Part shown: piece after piece, positions 9,076-18,739 of the stretch
How positions within the stretch are numbered: the first letter of the stretch is position 1
How the letters are laid out: every line of letters begins with the position of its first letter
Origin: CAVTWS01 sp963738445
GTDB taxonomy: Bacteria > Actinomycetota > Acidimicrobiia > Acidimicrobiales > SHLQ01
Direction: 5' to 3'
NCBI GenBank assembly: GCA_963738445.1
Contig: CAVTWS010000006.1
Coordinates: 248,001 to 312,000 of the forward strand
Length of the DNA: 64,000 nucleotides
Program-made: the position numbers and the translations under genes
The notes under the pieces: generated by a model
Databases searched by the model: none
What the model saw: the letters and a program-made list of their open reading frames with translations, nothing else
Told to the model about the DNA's origin: nothing

Positions 9076-12000
9076 TCAGTGGGCCAGGACGGCTTCGGAC
9101 TCGCCCCGAGGGCCAGAACTCCGGGCCGTGACGACATCGGACCGCTCGCTCACGACCTTGGAACTGCCACCGGGCTGCATGGTCACGCCGTACAGGATGT
9201 CGGCGGCCTCCATGGTGCGCTTCTGGTGGCTCACGATGAGCAGCTGCGCCTCGTTGCGGAACTCGTCGACCAACGACAAGAACCGGTGCAGGTTGAGGTC
9301 GTCGAGCGCCGCCTCGACCTCGTCCATCACGTAGAACGGTGACGGGCGAGACGCGGAACACGGCGAACAGGAACGCCAGCGCGGTCAACGACCGCTCGCC
9401 ACCCGAGAGCAGCGACAACTTCTTCACGTTCTTGCCCGAGGGCTTCGCCTCGACCTCGATGCCGGTCTCGAGGAGGTTGTCCGGTTCGGTGAGGCGCAAG
9501 CGACCCTCGCCACCAGGGAACAACGTCTGGAAGAGGGTCTCGAAGTTGCTGCTGACATCGGCGAAGGCCGAGGCGAAGACGTTGACGATCTCTTCGTCGA
9601 TCGAGCGGATCACCCGAGCCAGATCCCGTCGGGCGTTGCGGATGTCGTCGAGCTGTTCCTGGAGGAACTGGTGGCGCTCCTGGAGCTCCTCGAACTCCTG
9701 CAGGGCCAATGGGTTGATCGGACCCATGAGCTTGATCTCCCGCTCCAACTCACGGATGCGGGCCGGGGGCGAGACTCCCTCGGCCAGGGGCGGGCACTCG
9801 GCGGCGACCACCGAATCGGGATCGGTGTCGAGCTCGGCGCGGATCCGCTCCAGGAGACCTTCCAGCCGCAGGCCGACCTCGGCGGTCTCCATCTCGGCTC
9901 GGTGGGAGTGCTCCCGCAACTCGCCCAGCCGGACCTCGGCGGCCTGGCGGCGGCGGCGCAGACCCTCGAGCTCCGTGGCCACGGCGCGCGACGCTTCGGA
10001 CTGGACGCGGCGGCGCTCGCGCAAACGGGTGAGGTTGGCCTCGACGCCGGCCAAGCGGTCAGCGACGATGACGATCAGCCGCTCGATGAGCACCTCACGT
10101 CGATCGAGCTCAAGCCGGTGTTCTTCGGCCTGCTCACGTTCGGCGACCAGGTGCACGAGGCGACGCTCGACCTCGTCGTGACGGCCGCGCAGCAACGTGC
10201 GGCGTTGTTCGATGCCGGCGGCGCGCACCTCGAGATCGGTGCGCAGGACTCCGACCGCGGTGGCGTGCTCCTCGAGCTGGTCACGGGCCTCGGCCATCGC
10301 CCGGGACAGCGCGTGGGCCTGGGCGTCGGCCGCTTCGAGATGGGGAAGGCGACCCTCGAGCTCGGCGATGCGGCTCACCTCACCGGCGATGCGCTCGGAG
10401 AGCTCCTCGATCTGTTTGCTCACCGAGTCGACCTCGACATCGACACCCTGCCGCTCGGCGTCGAGGCGCTGCAGCTCGGCGGCCGCCGATGACAGCTGCT
10501 GGTCGTGCTGGTCGAGGATGTCATGGGCGTTGGTTGCGGCAACCCTCAATGCGGCGAGGGCGGCGACGACAACCGCCCGCCGGGAGGCGATGGAGGCGAG
10601 CTCGAACGCCGCCTGGTCGGCGTGCTGGCGAGCTTCGTCGAGCGCGGCGCCGGTGGCGCCGGTACCGGCCATGCCGACCCGCCAACCGGTCGGGCCGAGT
10701 CGATCGCCGCCGGCGGTGACGACGACGAGGTCGGGGTGATCGAGGCACGCCTGGACCGCCTGATCCCACTCGTCGATCCGCACGACGTTGGCGACGAGGG
10801 TGTCGAGGAGGCCGTCGAGATCCCCGCGGTGGGACCGCACCCGAGGTCGGACGGGATCGCCGACGGCGGGGGCCGGGGGGGCGGGGGGGCGGGATCGACC
10901 CAGGACGACGAGCGCACCGCTGACGTCGCCGGAGCGCAGGGTCTCGACCGCCCGGAGCCCACTCTGGGGATCCGCCACCACGACGGCCGCGAGAGCGTCA
11001 CCCAGAGCGACCTCGACGACCGTTTCCCAGCCCGGGTCGACATCGATCAGCTCGAGCAGGGTGCCGAGCACGCCGTCGATCCCGACGAGGCGTTCGGCAC
11101 CCGCCCGCGCCCGGGCCTCGCCGAGCGCCATCTCCAGCGCATCGGCACGGGCGCGCCAGGCTTGCTCCTGGCTGGTGAGCCGCGCCACCTCGGCATCGAC
11201 GGCCGCCAGCTCGCCCTGCGCTTCGGAGACGGCGAGATCGGCGGCGTCGACCCGCTCGACGAGGCCGCTTTCGCCCTCGTCGGCCGTGGCCAGGCGTTGT
11301 TGGATCTCGACTCGGACGGAGGCGAACCCCGACGTGCGCTCCGTGAGGGACTCGATGCGGGTGATGAGCCGCTGGCGTTCGCGGTCGGCCTGTTCGGCCG
11401 CCGAACGCAACGCCGTGAGCGCGCCACGGACCTCCGCCGCTTCCCCCGACGGCGGGGCGACGCCCTCGCTCCAGGTCTCCTGGTAGTGGCTCCGACGGGA
11501 GTCGAGCTCACCCTCGGCCTCGGCCAACCGCTCGGCATCGGGCAGGAGGGCTTCGGCCTCGGCTTCGACGGTGGCGAGGTCGGCGGCCAGGCGGGCGCCT
11601 TCGGACTCGAGCGAGGCGACCACGGCCTGGTCGACGAACGCGGCGCGCTCTCGCTTGATGGCGCGGCACCGCTCGGCCAGCAGCGCACCAAGGCCACGGG
11701 TGCGCTCACGAAGGGCCTCGTAACGAGCCACGGTGTCGCCCAGATCGTCTCCGCCGTGCGCGGCGAGGCGAGCCTCGGTCGCCAGGATCGACGCGTCGAG
11801 GCCGGCCAGCTCGGCGCGGGCCGCGGCATCGTCGCGCTGCCACTGGTGCTGCCGCTCGACACCGACCCGCTGCCGTTCCCGCAACGCCGCCAGTTCGCGT
11901 CCGGCGGCGAAACGCTGAAGCGCGCCGAGCTCGGCGGCGACGGCTCCGTGCCGGCGCGCCGCGTCGGCTTGGCGCTCCAACGGCCGCAGCTGGCGCCGAA

Positions 12001-12592
12001 CCTCGCGCAGGAGATCCTGGACACGGGTCAGGTTCGCCTCGGTGGCGCGGAGGCGGCGCTCGGCCTTCTCCTTGCGTCGGCGGTACTTGAGCACCCCGGC
12101 GGCTTCCTCGATCACCGATCGGCGATCCTCGGGACGGGCGTTCAGCACGGCATCGATCTGGCCCTGCGACACGATGACGTGCTGCTGGCGACCGACTCCG
12201 GTGTCCGACAACAGCTCCTGGAGATCGAGCAACCGGCACGGCGCGCCGTTGATGGCGTACTCGCTCTCGCCGGTGCGGAACAGGGTGCGGGTGAGCGTGA
12301 CCTCGGTGAAGTCGATCGGGAGCAAACCCGCCGAGTTGTCGATCGTCAGCGACACCTCCGCCCGCCCCAGCGCCGATCGTTTGCTGGTGCCGGCGAAGAT
12401 GACATCGTCCATCTTCTGGGACCGCACGGCGCTCGGAGCCTGCGCCCCGAGCACCCATGCGATCGCATCGACGACGTTGGACTTGCCGCTGCCGTTGGGG
12501 CCGACGACGACCGTGACGCCCGGCTCGAAATCGAGCGAGGTCGTGTCGGCGAAGGACTTGAAGCCCTTGAGGCTCAGCGACTTGAGGAACAC
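9076..12592 (-). CDS. smc: Chromosome segregation ATPase SMC (one frameshift near the C-terminus)
   Basis: SMC forms the core of the condensin that organises and segregates the chromosome with ScpA/ScpB. Starting at GTG 12592, the roughly 1170-residue protein opens with FLKSLSLKGFKSFAD and Walker A GPNGSGKSN (residues 31-39). Q-loop VIVSQGQID, long coiled coils, and a hinge (about 510-650, DGVLGTLLELI and GDALAAVVV) follow. The second coiled coil ends in the ABC signature LSGGERSLTALAFLFAV. Near 9345 one extra base in a CCCG run breaks the frame. The continuing frame gives Walker B FYVMDEVEAALDD and the D-loop, ending at 9076. SMC is close to essential, so this is almost certainly a sequence error. 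Confidence 0.95.
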
Positions 12593-12614
12593 GCGCGAGC
12601 ACCCTAACGCCTGG

Positions 12615-12630
12615 ACTACAGCGGTGTAGT
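12615..12630. promoter_or_regulatory. 16-bp dyad upstream of smc
   Basis: ACTACA-GCGG-TGTAGT is a perfect 6-bp inverted repeat with a 4-base loop, 23 bases upstream of the smc GTG. No T-run follows on either side, so it does not look like a terminator. It is positioned to be an operator for smc. The binding protein is unknown. Confidence 0.3.
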
Positions 12631-12698
12631 TCGGCCCGTTGCTGGGGTCAACTCGTGTGTCCGGTGTTGCTGAAGTTCCCGGTGTTTGCCGCTCGGGG

Positions 12699-13899
12699 TC
12701 AGCCCAGGGGGTCGAGACCCAGCGCCGCTCGGCCGGTGAAGAGCTCCTGCTGGGCGGCCGGGAGCGGGTGGAACAACGCTCCGTGCGCATCGCGGTGGAG
12801 TCGCTCGATCCCGGCCTCGGTCGAGAACGCCCGGCCGCCGCCGGTCTCGAGGGCCAGGCGGGTGGTGTCGATCACCGCGTTCGCCACCGCCGTCTTGCGG
12901 GCCAGCGTCGTCGCCGAGTGCTCGATCGTGTTGTCGAAGCGCAGGTTGTCCGCCGCCTCGATCATGGCCCGGGTGACGTCTCGGGCGATGGCGAGGTGCG
13001 ACAGCATCCGGCCCACCAGCGGCGCCGACAGCGACGGATCCCGCGCCACCGCCAGCGTCATGGCCCGGGTGGCGGCGGCCTCGGCGACCCCGACGTAGGC
13101 GGACATGATCAGCGGCATGGCCACCCCGACCACCGTGCTCCACACCGGATGCCAGGCCCCGGCCGGGCGGGTCAGGGCAATGGCCGCGTCGGGTACGAAC
13201 ACGTCGTCGAACACCACCGTGTGCGAACCGGTCGCCCGCATGCCCATCGTGTCCCAGGTGAGCTCGATGCTCACGCCGTCGGCGGCGAACGGCACAGCGG
13301 TGTGGATCACCTGCGGACCGTCCGGAGCGTCCTCCCAACGGGCGCTGGTGACGACGATGTCACCGGCGGGAGCACCGCTCGCCGGTGCCTTGCCGCGCCG
13401 TGACCCGGAACCCACCGTCCACCTTCGTCGCCGACCCGTTCGAGGCCAGCCAGTCCGACGCACCGGTGGACACCAGGACCAGCTCGGCCTCGGCCACCTT
13501 CGGCAGTACGGGCGCCGGAAGATCACGATGATGGCGCCAGACCTGAGCCGCGACCAGGTGTTGGTGCATCGACAGCGCCAGCACGGTGGCCGGGCAGCCG
13601 TGAGCCAGCTCGGCGAGCAGGGCGCACGTCTCGGCGTACGAGGCGCCCCCACCGCCGAGATCCTCGGGCGCGAGCATCGACATCAGCCGACGGGACCGCA
13701 GCAAGGCGTAGGCCTCGTCGACGAACGTGTTGTCCCGGTCATGCCCCGCCGCACGTTCGCTGAGCGGGCCGAGCAGCCCACGGGCGTGTTCGAGCCACGG
13801 GCTGGCGCCACTCGCGCCCGTCCAGTGGGCGACGCGCGGCGCCGCATCGGCCGAGCCACCGGCCGCGGCTGTGCTGGGGGCGGTATCAGTGATGGACAT
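12699..13899 (-). CDS. Acyl-CoA dehydrogenase family protein (one frameshift)
   Basis: This is an FAD-dependent acyl-CoA dehydrogenase-like enzyme of about 400 residues, read from ATG 13899 (MSITDTAPS). The N-terminal helical domain contains LAPEDLGGGGASYAETC, and the middle beta-domain contains LVLVSTGASDWLASNGS. One extra base near 13392 (GCGCGGCAAGG, expected ARKAP) shifts the frame into the rest: LTWDTMGMRATGSHTVVFDDVFVP (typical of the family) and the C-terminal four-helix FAD domain with VANAVIDTTRLALETGGG. The substrate cannot be told from sequence. It is divergently transcribed from an HxlR-type regulator, the likely controller. Confidence 0.85.
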
Positions 13900-13918
13900 G
13901 AGGGTCTCCCGTCTCCGT

Positions 13919-14020
13919 GGAGCCGCAATGGCTCCGTGTCTCTCGTCAGGTCGAACGTAGGAAGACGCGTCCGTGCTGGCCAGTGCAGGAAGTGGACCCG
14001 GGCGGTCCAGGATCTGGACC
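13919..14020. promoter_or_regulatory. Cluster of inverted repeats in the acyl-CoA dehydrogenase/HxlR divergent promoter
   Basis: The 157-base gap between the divergent genes holds GGAGCC-GCAAT-GGCTCC (13919-13935). It also holds three TGGACC/GGTCCA half-sites: TGGACC at 13993-13998, then the perfect dyad GGTCCAG-GAT-CTGGACC at 14004-14020. The dyads are well placed to be operators for the HxlR-type regulator, controlling both directions. The assignment is inference. Confidence 0.45.
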
Positions 14021-14056
14021 GGCGGGCACCGGACCGGGTCGCGTAGGGTCTGCGTC

Positions 14057-14837
14057 ATGGGCGTGCCCCAGTCACCGGTCGAACCGGACGACCATCACCC
14101 CGGTCACGCGGCGATAGCCACCGACCCCGCCGACCTCACGCCTCGCGGGTACGGGCAGTACTGCCCGATCTCGCCGCGCCGTCGAGGTGCTCGGCGAACG
14201 TTGGTCGATGCTCGTGGTGCGCGATCTGCTCTGCGGAGCGACCCGGTTCAACGAGCTGTCCCGCGGCAATCCGCGGCTCTCGCGCACCCTCCTGTCGAAA
14301 CGTCTCCGCCAACTCGAACGGTCCGGCATCGTCGAACACGTCGGCGACGAGTACCTGCTCACCCCAGCGGGCCGGGAGCTCTACGACATCGTGTTCGGGC
14401 TCGGGAACTGGGCCGCCAGATGGATGTTCCACGAGCCCCGGGACAGCGAGCTCGATCCCCAGCTCCTCATGTGGTGGGTGCACGATCGTCTCGACTTCTC
14501 GAGCGTCACGGCGGAACGGGTCGTGCTCGAATTCCGCTTCGACGGCCTCCGCCCGCGGATCTGGATCATGCACGACCTCAGCGGACCGTCGGTGTGCACG
14601 TTCGATCCCGGGTTCGGGGTCGACGTCGTCGTCAAGGCCGAACTGTCAGTCCTCTACCAGGTCTGGTTGGGTCGCATCGACCTGCGGCGCGCCGTGCAGG
14701 AGGAGCAGATCCTGCTGACCGGGTCGCCCGCCATCGTGCGCCAACTACCGGAGATCTTCCAGCTCAGCCCGATGGCGGCCACCGTCGCCGCCGTCACCAA
14801 CGCGGGAACCGGCGGGCCACCACCGATCGTCGGCTAG
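14057..14837 (+). CDS. HxlR-family winged-helix transcriptional regulator with C-terminal extension (one frameshift)
   Basis: The family-typical opening YGQYCPIS lies in the frame starting at ATG 14057. One extra C near 14171 (TCGCCGCGCC, expected SRAVEVLGERWSM) moves to the frame that carries the winged helix: LGERWSMLVVRDLL, FNELSRGNPRLSRTLLSKRLRQLERSGIV, then the wing YLLTPAGREL. HxlR proteins are usually about 110 residues. Here about 120 further residues follow, ending at 14837, with a WHxx-like region (LEFRFDGLRPRIWIMHDL) that may form a ligand-sensing SCP2-like domain (inference). It probably regulates the divergent acyl-CoA dehydrogenase and itself. Confidence 0.82.
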
Positions 14838-14940
14838 GACGATCGGCTCCGAAGGGTTTCGGGGTCAGTGGTCGTGCGTGAGCGGTGAGCGGACGAGGAG
14901 TGAGCGGGCGGGGCCGGATTGGTGGGCGAGCCGGGCCGGA

Positions 14941-15774
14941 TCAGACCTGCGTGTCGCAGTAGTAGGTCCAGCTGCCGCTGAACTTGATCTTGTGGATCGG
15001 GGCCCGCGACCGGGGGCTCAGCTGGCCCTCGCGGCCGAACACCTGGAGGAACTCGCCGTATCCGCCGGGTTGCCCGGCGAGGTCACAGAAATCGTCGCCG
15101 TCGAGCGTGGTCCCGCGGTGTTTGATGGCGTCGTGCAGGATCTCCACCAGCGCGCGGTACAGGCGCCGGATCTCCTGGGTCGACAACGAGTCGCTCGGAC
15201 GGTCGTAACGGAGTCCGGCCTCGAAGAGGATCTCGTCGGCGTAGAGGTCCCCGATGCCGACGACGACCTTGGGATCTTGCATGACGAGCTTGAGCTTGTT
15301 GCGCTGCCGCATCACCAGCTCGCCGAAGCGGAGCCAGGACAGCGCGCTCTCCACCGGGTCGAACCCGAGCAGATCGAGACCGGGGAGCGCCTCGGACAGC
15401 TCCTCGGGAGCGCAGACGAACATCTCGCCGGCACCGCTGGCGTCGACGAATCGCAGCTGCGGGCCCTGGGTGAACGCCACCACGACCTGCGTGCCGGTCT
15501 CGGTCGCGTCCTTGGCCTGATGGCGCCGGATCTTGCCGCTCCCGCCGAGAGTGATGACCCACAGGTTGCCGTCGTCGAGCGCCGCGACGAGATGCAAACC
15601 CTTGCGGGTGACGCTGGTGATCTTCACTCCGTCGAGCTTCGACGTGAAGCCCTTCCGGTTGGAATACCGGGGCAGCATGGCCATGCCCGCCGCCGTGACC
15701 TCTTTGACTTTCCGCGTGGCGACCTCACGCTCGAGCTCTCGACGCAACACTTCGATCTCCGGCAGCTCACGCAT
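14941..15774 (-). CDS. Fpg/Nei-family DNA glycosylase homologue with altered catalytic N-terminus and degenerate zinc finger
   Basis: The fold is that of formamidopyrimidine-DNA glycosylase, which removes oxidised purines: about 277 residues with LPEIEVLRRELE, LGGSGKIRR, QLRFVDASGAGEMF and the H2TH region VVGIGDLYADEILFEAGL. Two key features are missing. Active Fpg starts Met-Pro-Glu, and the proline amine is the nucleophile, but here the protein starts Met-Arg-Glu. The C-terminal zinc finger (normally CxxC...CxxC) keeps only one cysteine (YYCDTQV end). The ATG at 15774 is chosen because AGGAG lies 10 bases upstream. The GTG at 15792 overlaps the rnc stop and would not restore a Met-Pro start. 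It lies in the normal rnc-fpg-smc position, so it is conserved in place but may be non-catalytic or use other chemistry. Confidence 0.85.
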   Translation of the reverse strand: MRELPEIEVLRRELEREVATRKVKEVTAAGMAMLPRYSNRKGFTSKLDGVKITSVTRKGLHLVAALDDGNLWVITLGGSGKIRRHQAKDATETGTQVVVAFTQGPQLRFVDASGAGEMFVCAPEELSEALPGLDLLGFDPVESALSWLRFGELVMRQRNKLKLVMQDPKVVVGIGDLYADEILFEAGLRYDRPSDSLSTQEIRRLYRALVEILHDAIKHRGTTLDGDDFCDLAGQPGGYGEFLQVFGREGQLSPRSRAPIHKIKFSGSWTYYCDTQV

Positions 15775-15788
15775 GGGCCCGGTTCTCC

Positions 15789-16475
15789 TCACGATCCGTG
15801 GATCGTTGTCTCGTGGACGAGGGTCGACCAGGCCGAACGGGCCGCCGCCTGCTCGGCCTGCTTCTTGGATGTTCCCTGACCCGTACCTCGTAGGTCGCCG
15901 CCGATCAGCACGGCGGCGGTGAAGCGCTTGTCGTGGTCGGGACCCTCCGAGGACAGCTGGTAGGTCGGTGGTTGGGCGCCCTGGCGGGCCAGGGCCTCCT
16001 GCAACCGGGTCTTGTAGTCGTCGGCGCCGGGGCCGTGGGCCGCCGTTTCGATGCGGTCGGCCAGGTGGTGCAGTACGACATCGCGGGCGGCGGCCCAGCC
16101 GGCGTCGATGAACACGGCGCCGATCACCGCTTCGAACGTGTCCGCCAGGATCGAGACCTTGGCCTGACCTCCGGTGGAGATCTCACCCCGGCCGAGGCGC
16201 ATCAGGTCGCCGAGTTCCACCCGGCGGGCCACGTCGGCCAGGGTCGAGGCGGACACGACCTCGGCGCGCACCTTGGCCAACTGGCCTTCCCTCATCTCCG
16301 GAAAGGCGCGGTAGACGTAGTCGGCGACGGCCAGGCTCACCACCGCGTCGCCCAGGAACTCGAGCCGCTCGTTCGACTGGTCACCGGGATGCTCGGCGCA
16401 CCAGCTTCGGTGCGTGAGCGCCTGATCGAGCAGAGACGGATCGGCGAAGGTGTGAGCGAGCGAGTCGGCTGGCAC
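15789..16475 (-). CDS. rnc: Ribonuclease III
   Basis: RNase III cuts double-stranded RNA, including rRNA precursors. The 228-residue protein has the family signature NERLEFLGDAVV (35-46) with the metal-binding Glu39 and Asp43. The second acidic set lies in DTFEAVIGAVFIDAGW, and a C-terminal double-stranded RNA-binding domain (about 155-225) contains the GTGQGTSKKQAEQAAA motif. Length and domain order are normal. The start is GTG 16475, one base after the acpP stop, so it is coupled to acpP. The fpg-like gene follows directly. Confidence 0.95.
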   Translation of the reverse strand: MPADSLAHTFADPSLLDQALTHRSWCAEHPGDQSNERLEFLGDAVVSLAVADYVYRAFPEMREGQLAKVRAEVVSASTLADVARRVELGDLMRLGRGEISTGGQAKVSILADTFEAVIGAVFIDAGWAAARDVVLHHLADRIETAAHGPGADDYKTRLQEALARQGAQPPTYQLSSEGPDHDKRFTAAVLIGGDLRGTGQGTSKKQAEQAAARSAWSTLVHETTIHGS

Positions 16476-16476
16476 C

Positions 16477-16767
16477 TCAACCCAGCTTGGCCATCACGTA
16501 GTCGACGGCGTCACGGACAGTCCGGAGGTCCTCGAGGTCTTCGTCGTCGATCCGGAAGCCGATCGATCGTTCACCGAGCTCCTCCTCGATCCCCTCGACG
16601 AGCTCGATCAACGCCAGCGAATCGGCATCGAGGTCATCCTGGAAGGAATCGCCTTCGTTGATCGACGACGGGTCGATCTCCAAGATGTCGGCCAAACGGT
16701 CGCGGACGATGGCGAGCACCTCGTCCCGGCCGATCGGGCCTCGTTCGACGTGGGTTTCGGCGGGCAA
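16477..16767 (-). CDS. acpP: Acyl carrier protein
   Basis: This 96-residue acidic protein carries growing fatty-acyl chains on 4'-phosphopantetheine. The attachment site is Ser50 in DLDADSLALIELV, followed by the acidic helix II. The start is a TTG at 16767, supported by GGAGG five bases upstream (no ATG or GTG fits as well). The C-terminus is slightly longer than E. coli AcpP (RTVRDAVDYVMAKLG). It lies between plsX and rnc in a lipid-synthesis/housekeeping operon, the common bacterial arrangement. Confidence 0.93.
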   Translation of the reverse strand: MPAETHVERGPIGRDEVLAIVRDRLADILEIDPSSINEGDSFQDDLDADSLALIELVEGIEEELGERSIGFRIDDEDLEDLRTVRDAVDYVMAKLG

Positions 16768-16882
16768 TGGAACCTCCGGGGGCCGGCGGGACCGGCGACG
16801 GCCGGGAGTGTAGTCCCGATTGCGTCGGCGGCGGGCGATCCGAGAAGGGCGCGACGACGGTCGAAAGGCGTTGTGGTCGTGC

Positions 16883-17872
16883 TCAGTTGCCGGGCGAGAC
16901 GGCCGCCGCCAGCTGGCCGACCACGTCGCGCTCGACCATTTCCGCGGCCACCTTCAGGGCGTTCGCCATCGCCCCGGCCCGTGACGAACCGTGGCTGATG
17001 ACGCAGACTCCCTTGACCCCGAGGAGCATGGCGCCCCCGTAGGTGTCGGGATTGAATCGTTCGTACAGGTCGCCCAATGCGGGCCCGAGCACCTCGGCTG
17101 CGGCGGTGGCCTCCGGCGAGGAGGCGAACGCCCCGACCAGACCGGCCATCATCGCCCTGAGTCCGCCTTCGAGGGTCTTGAGGGCGACGTTGCCGGTGAA
17201 GCCGTCGGTGACCACCACATCGGCGACCTCGGCCATGAGATCCCGACCCTCGACGTTGCCGATGAACTGCGCCGGGAGCGAGTCCAGACCGGCCGCCCGG
17301 AGCAGCGCGAAGGCCTCCTTGATCAGCGGAGTGCCTTTGGCCGCTTCCTCGCCGATCGACAGCAGGCCGACCCGTGGTACGTCGACACCGAAGCGGATGC
17401 GGGAGTAGACCGCGCCCATCTGGGCGAACTGCACGAGCCATTCGGGCTGGCATTCGGCGTTGGCACCGGCGTCGAGCAGCACGGTGGGCAGACCCGTCGG
17501 GCTCGGGATCGGGGTGGCGATCGCCGGGCGCTGCACACCCTTGAGCCGGCCGATGCGCAGCAGCGCACTGGCCATGGTCGCGCCCGTGTTGCCGGCACTG
17601 ACCATGGCCGACGCCGCGCCGTCGCGAACGGCCTCGGCGGCCCGCACCAGCGAGGAGTCCTTCTTGGTCCGCACGCTGTTGCCAGGCTCATCGTCCATGG
17701 CGATGACCTCGGACGCGGCGAGCACGGGCAGGCCTCCCGTGTCGCCCAGCTCGTCGGGGCGGCCGACGAGGAGCACGGGGATGCCGTGTTGTTCGGAGGC
17801 GATTCGGGCCCCGGCGACGATCTCGGATGGGGCGAAGTCACCCCCCATGGCGTCAAGGGCGATGGGCAGCAC
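16883..17872 (-). CDS. plsX: Phosphate acyltransferase PlsX
   Basis: PlsX makes acyl-phosphate from acyl-ACP for phosphatidic acid synthesis. The protein from GTG 17872 has 329 residues, the usual length, and starts LPIALDAMGGDFAPSEIV, the conserved PlsX opening. SAGNTGATMASAL, LLDAGANAECQPEWL, VVTDGFTGNVALKTLEGG and YGGAMLLGVKGVCVISHGSS are diagnostic. The start is set by the conserved LDAMGGD position and by rpmF ending at 17890 just upstream. A longer in-frame reading into rpmF is not credible. Confidence 0.95.
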   Translation of the reverse strand: MLPIALDAMGGDFAPSEIVAGARIASEQHGIPVLLVGRPDELGDTGGLPVLAASEVIAMDDEPGNSVRTKKDSSLVRAAEAVRDGAASAMVSAGNTGATMASALLRIGRLKGVQRPAIATPIPSPTGLPTVLLDAGANAECQPEWLVQFAQMGAVYSRIRFGVDVPRVGLLSIGEEAAKGTPLIKEAFALLRAAGLDSLPAQFIGNVEGRDLMAEVADVVVTDGFTGNVALKTLEGGLRAMMAGLVGAFASSPEATAAAEVLGPALGDLYERFNPDTYGGAMLLGVKGVCVISHGSSRAGAMANALKVAAEMVERDVVGQLAAAVSPGN

Positions 17873-17889
17873 CGTGAAGGAGCCGGTTC

Positions 17890-18069
17890 TCAGTCGACGA
17901 CGACGGCCTGGCGGCCGGCGTACCAACCGCAGTTGCCGCACACGACGTGCGGGGTCTTGGTTGAGCCGCAATGATCGCAGTTGGAACGTGCGGGCATGCG
18001 TAGACGCCAGGCGGAAGCACGGCGGCTTCGGCTCTTGGCCTTGGAGGTCTTCTTCTTCGGGACTGCCAC
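17890..18069 (-). CDS. rpmF: 50S ribosomal protein L32
   Basis: This 59-residue protein starts at GTG 18069 with AVPKKKTSKAKSRSRRA, the L32 signature, and has a zinc ribbon CDHCG...VVCGNCGWYAGRQ (two CxxC pairs at 31-34 and 44-47). L32 is a structural protein of the large subunit. It lies between the DUF177 gene and plsX, the classic rpmF-plsX linkage. Confidence 0.95.
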   Translation of the reverse strand: MAVPKKKTSKAKSRSRRASAWRLRMPARSNCDHCGSTKTPHVVCGNCGWYAGRQAVVVD

Positions 18070-18151
18070 GAGGGAGAAAGGCTAGCGCCCGCGAAGCCGA
18101 CCGACACACCTGGCCCGCGGACGACCGATTCCGTCAGCCTTCATGGGTGCC

Positions 18152-18739
18152 TCAGTCGAAGAGCACGTCGCCGAGCGCGGCCCAGCGTGGGTCCGCTGCC
18201 GGCGGTTTTTCGCCCTCGACGACGGCCGGGAATCGCTCGGGATCGGGGCCCGCACATTCGGGGCCACACAGTGGCGCAAGGGGAAGCGCCAGCAACAGCG
18301 CCTCGCGGGCCAGGACACCGAGATCGACCTGCTGTTCGACGATGGGGTAGGTCTCGCCTTCGGGGGCGGGGCGGTCCTCGAAGATCTCGTCGACCTCGAC
18401 GTCGACATCGCCCTCGACGAGCTCGAGGCATCGGCGGCACGCCCCCCGGAACCTCCCCGACACGACGCCTCGCGCCGAGACGCCGCCGACCATACCCTCG
18501 AGGTCCACCACCACGTGCGCCCAGCCGTCGATCAGCTCCGCGGTCGACGTGGCGACACCGGCGACCGGCACCTCGGTCGCCCCAGCGACACCGGCGACCG
18601 GCACCTCGGTCGCCCCAGCAACACCGGCGACCGGGCCCTCGAGGTCCACGGCGACCGACGAGCCGAGGCGCTCGCGGAGCTTGGCCACGTTGACCAGGAA
18701 CGACGATCGAGCCGGGCTCGATCCCCGCGGACCGGTCAT
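18152..18739 (-). CDS. YceD/DUF177 family protein
   Basis: This 195-residue protein is encoded immediately upstream of rpmF, as YceD is in most bacteria. DUF177 proteins are implicated in 23S rRNA accumulation or ribosome large-subunit assembly in bacteria and plastids. The family core is visible: FLVNVAKLRERLG, then GRFRGACRRCLELVEGDVDVEVDEIF with the paired cysteines, and the C-terminal LPLAPLCGPECAG. Residues near 35-62 hold an in-frame 11-residue tandem repeat (VAGVAGATEVP) unlike the normal family. The ATG 18739 overlaps the stop of the upstream gene (ATGA). Confidence 0.88.
   Translation of the reverse strand: MTGPRGSSPARSSFLVNVAKLRERLGSSVAVDLEGPVAGVAGATEVPVAGVAGATEVPVAGVATSTAELIDGWAHVVVDLEGMVGGVSARGVVSGRFRGACRRCLELVEGDVDVEVDEIFEDRPAPEGETYPIVEQQVDLGVLAREALLLALPLAPLCGPECAGPDPERFPAVVEGEKPPAADPRWAALGDVLFD
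18552..18633. repeat. 33-bp tandem repeat inside the DUF177 gene (about 2.5 copies)
   Basis: The unit beginning GCGACACCGGCGACCGGC occurs at 18552-18584 and 18585-18617, and a third partial copy with one change starts at 18618. The period is 33 bases, so each copy adds 11 residues in frame. It looks like recent slippage expansion within a loop of the protein. Confidence 0.85.

Noticed and set aside
18552..18633. CRISPR-like repeat array
   Set aside because: The 33-bp units are adjacent with no spacers, occur only about 2.5 times and stay in frame inside the DUF177 gene.
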